A model generated the notes under the pieces. The model saw nothing but the letters and a program-made list of their open reading frames with translations. It was not told where the DNA came from and did no database searches. From the NCBI GenBank assembly GCA_018060625.1, contig JAGOVS010000008.1, positions 1 through 42,890 on the forward strand: 42,890 bases of DNA. Reading direction: 5' to 3'. This DNA is from Bacteriovorax sp. GTDB taxonomy: Bacteria; Bdellovibrionota; Bacteriovoracia; Bacteriovoracales; Bacteriovoracaceae. Shown here one piece after another: positions 40,947 to 42,890 of the stretch. Made by a program: the position numbers and the translations under genes. Position 1 is the stretch's first letter. Every line of letters begins with the position of its first letter.

Positions 40947-42890
40947 ATGACGAGAGTATGGCAAATCATTTTTTTGGTTTTTTTCACACAAAGTGTCTTC
41001 GCACAAATGTATGGAGATGGCGTGGGCCCTTTGTTGGCCGCTCCTATTAATTGTCCAAGACCTGTTGTTGAAGGGGATCCCTATTCAAGCGTGTATTCAA
41101 AAACAGGCGTGGCAATTAATATTGGAAATGAGTTGGCATGCTCTCAAATTGATCGCGATTATTATTCTCGCTTTACGACTGTCAATTGTAGTCTTTTAAA
41201 AACCTGCAGCAATCATAAATTTAGTAAAATGTCGACCAGTCTTGTTCTTACCTCCGTTGTTGGTAAAATTTTAGGTGAAGATTACGCAGAGATGATTTTA
41301 ACTGAAAAAATTTCCGAAATGGAAAAAGTTGAGACTTTAAAAAGATATGCAGAAAAAAACTTTAAAGACCTTATTCCTAAAAATTGTGGTTCTACCTTTA
41401 ATTACAACTCCAAAAATATTGACGACCAAAAGAGTTGTCGCTCTGATTTAATGGATGAAGGCTTTTTGCGTTACCAGAAAAAATGCCTTGATGGAAAAAA
41501 TTGTTATAATATCAAAGGCGAATACGACTTATTTTTAAGTAAAAACTCTCCGCTTTCCCATGGAGAGAGTGGAGTTCATCGATACTTCAGTCAAGAAATT
41601 GACCAGAAACTTAAGAAAGCATCAGGAAAAGAAAATGAAATAATGAAAGAAATTTTTTCCCTTATGAAGTCCAAAGAGAGTAAGGAATCTAAAATAACCA
41701 AATTGTTTATTAAACTAGGTCAACTTAAGGAAAAGGGTCAATTAGATCCGGTTTTGTCCTTCGGGGACTCATTTAATTATTTTGATAGTGAGCACTTGAA
41801 TAGTTCAAAACATTATGCTTTTGTCGTGAAACTTTTTTCAACTCCGGCCCTAAAAGAAGATCAGGCCCGTGAACAGTTTATGAATTACCGCAAAGCTTAT
41901 GTGCAAAAATCCCTTGATCATAGTTGTAGCAACTCACCAAGTTATATGGATATTTGTAAAATGGCGACAGAAGCCTCTTTGTTTAAAAAAGTTTTTTTAA
42001 AAGAAAGATCAAGTACTCTTCATCTTGAAGTTTTAGCAAGTGATGAGCGCTTGAAGGCCTTACAAACGGCACTTCCAGGGCATAATATCAGTCCGGATGA
42101 TTATAATCTTTATATGGACGCAAAACGCTGCGATAGTTATTCCTTGGAGGCAAAGAGAAAGACAGATGATATTTCAGATGATTCTGAAACCATGCTGTCA
42201 TATAGCGAAATTGCTCGCAATAAAACTTACAGTGTCTTTCAAAACATCGATATGAAAGTCTCATCTCAGGTGATTGATTCACTACAATTACCAGTTGTAT
42301 CTAAAGCTCTTATAGAGCAAAGCTCAGAAAGTCTAAGTGCGGTTGAAAGCAAAAGTAGCAGCAGTCGAAATACTAACGAAGAAAAAAGTCAAGAGGCCGA
42401 TGCCGAACCCGAAACAGCGCCAACAGAGACCACCAATGGCTTTTCTGATTTTGCCCATTCGGCCAAAGAACAAGCTTCTCAAAGTCCTTTTCCCTCAAGT
42501 GATTATACTCATTCCATCCCAGCAAGTTTACCAGAGATCAAACCATCTCTACCACAAGCACCAGACAAGTCTATGGTAGAAGGAATGAGTGGAAATGCCG
42601 CTCTCAATGATAAAATTTCAGATTTAACCAAACGACTCAATACTGCTGAAGAGAATTTGGCAAAAATGAAAGAAGAAAAAGTTCAAGAGGACAAAGACCA
42701 TGAGCATGAACAAAAATTGGCCGCAGAAAAAGCGAAAGTGACCGAACTTAGTAAGCAGATAGCAGAAGCGAAGGCGCAAGCACAAAAAGAAAAAGCTCAG
42801 GCCATCTCCTCTGCGTCTTCAAAGGCCGCGTCTTTTGCCCCAGCGGTCTCTATGCCGACAAATCGATCAAGTGCTTATCAAGAGCAAAAG
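40947..42890 (+). CDS. Large exported coiled-coil protein, unknown function (3' end beyond the window)
   Basis: The frame is open for 648 codons from the ATG at 40947 to the window edge, with GATGAGG six bases before the start. The signal peptide reads MTRVWQIIFLVFFTQSVFA. The mature chain has a Cys-containing N-terminal domain (INCPRP, ELACSQ, VNCSLLKTCSN), a helical middle, a Ser/Glu/Pro-rich disordered linker (about residues 460-550) and a Lys/Glu/Ala/Gln coiled coil near the end (LTKRLNTAEENLAKMKEEK). No family is recognised. It may be a periplasmic or surface protein. It starts about 85 bases after the long hairpin. Confidence 0.82.
   Translation, partial: MTRVWQIIFLVFFTQSVFAQMYGDGVGPLLAAPINCPRPVVEGDPYSSVYSKTGVAINIGNELACSQIDRDYYSRFTTVNCSLLKTCSNHKFSKMSTSLVLTSVVGKILGEDYAEMILTEKISEMEKVETLKRYAEKNFKDLIPKNCGSTFNYNSKNIDDQKSCRSDLMDEGFLRYQKKCLDGKNCYNIKGEYDLFLSKNSPLSHGESGVHRYFSQEIDQKLKKASGKENEIMKEIFSLMKSKESKESKITKLFIKLGQLKEKGQLDPVLSFGDSFNYFDSEHLNSSKHYAFVVKLFSTPALKEDQAREQFMNYRKAYVQKSLDHSCSNSPSYMDICKMATEASLFKKVFLKERSSTLHLEVLASDERLKALQTALPGHNISPDDYNLYMDAKRCDSYSLEAKRKTDDISDDSETMLSYSEIARNKTYSVFQNIDMKVSSQVIDSLQLPVVSKALIEQSSESLSAVESKSSSSRNTNEEKSQEADAEPETAPTETTNGFSDFAHSAKEQASQSPFPSSDYTHSIPASLPEIKPSLPQAPDKSMVEGMSGNAALNDKISDLTKRLNTAEENLAKMKEEKVQEDKDHEHEQKLAAEKAKVTELSKQIAEAKAQAQKEKAQAISSASSKAASFAPAVSMPTNRSSAYQEQK

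Overview
The window is AT-rich and gene-dense, with Gram-negative style lipid-free Sec signal peptides and many exported proteins of unknown function. It also carries flagellar and chemotaxis genes and a long set of genes for aromatic and acyl-CoA breakdown. This mix fits a motile, protein-consuming member of the Bdellovibrionota (Bacteriovorax-like). That placement is an inference from style, not from a marker gene. Most of the window is strikingly rich in the tetramer GGCC (by hand count about 14 in 5581-6660). Several blocks, above all 35231-39979, are not, which suggests they were acquired.

Layout. 1-5592: end of a flagellin gene and its terminator, then a sensory operon with a DHp-like mini-protein, an HPt-receiver protein broken by an IS630-family element, a CheW remnant, a receiver-fronted CheA with two CheW domains, and a globin coupled to CheA. 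5589-13205 (minus strand): GST, aldehyde dehydrogenase, thiolase (PaaJ), a split 3-hydroxyacyl-CoA dehydrogenase (PaaH), a PaaA-like di-iron protein, PaaG, PaaF and an EthD protein. This is a phenylacetyl-CoA-type degradation operon that lacks several expected partners. 13316-18753: a DUF1304 membrane protein and exported proteins (PRTase/HAD-like, SGNH hydrolase, metzincin-type protease, Lys/Glu-repeat protein). 18807-19943: AAA/DUF4143 ATPase. 20009-24530: divergent 4-hydroxyphenylpyruvate dioxygenase and a fused indolepyruvate-type ferredoxin oxidoreductase, which probably feed aromatic amino acids into the degradation operon. 24645-30048: a large exported GX3-repeat protein, a small subtilase whose signal-peptide codons contain a perfect intrinsic terminator, and a Nudix-metallo-beta-lactamase fusion. 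30045-30710: a type VII toxin-antitoxin pair (MntA/HepT) with a frameshifted HepT. 30995-33076: a LysR regulator divergent from an exported protein and a di-heme cytochrome. 33129-34994: acetyl-CoA synthetase, with a G9 tract upstream.

The most unusual system is the four-gene minus-strand operon 39979-35231. It encodes a YcaO-family enzyme (C-terminal PxPxP), a 93-residue peptide with a signal peptide, an oligopeptide-type periplasmic binding protein and a membrane hybrid histidine kinase with two receiver domains. The genes overlap or nearly touch. I read it as a candidate modified-peptide production and sensing module. The window closes with two exported proteins, one cut by the window edge, separated by a long imperfect hairpin.
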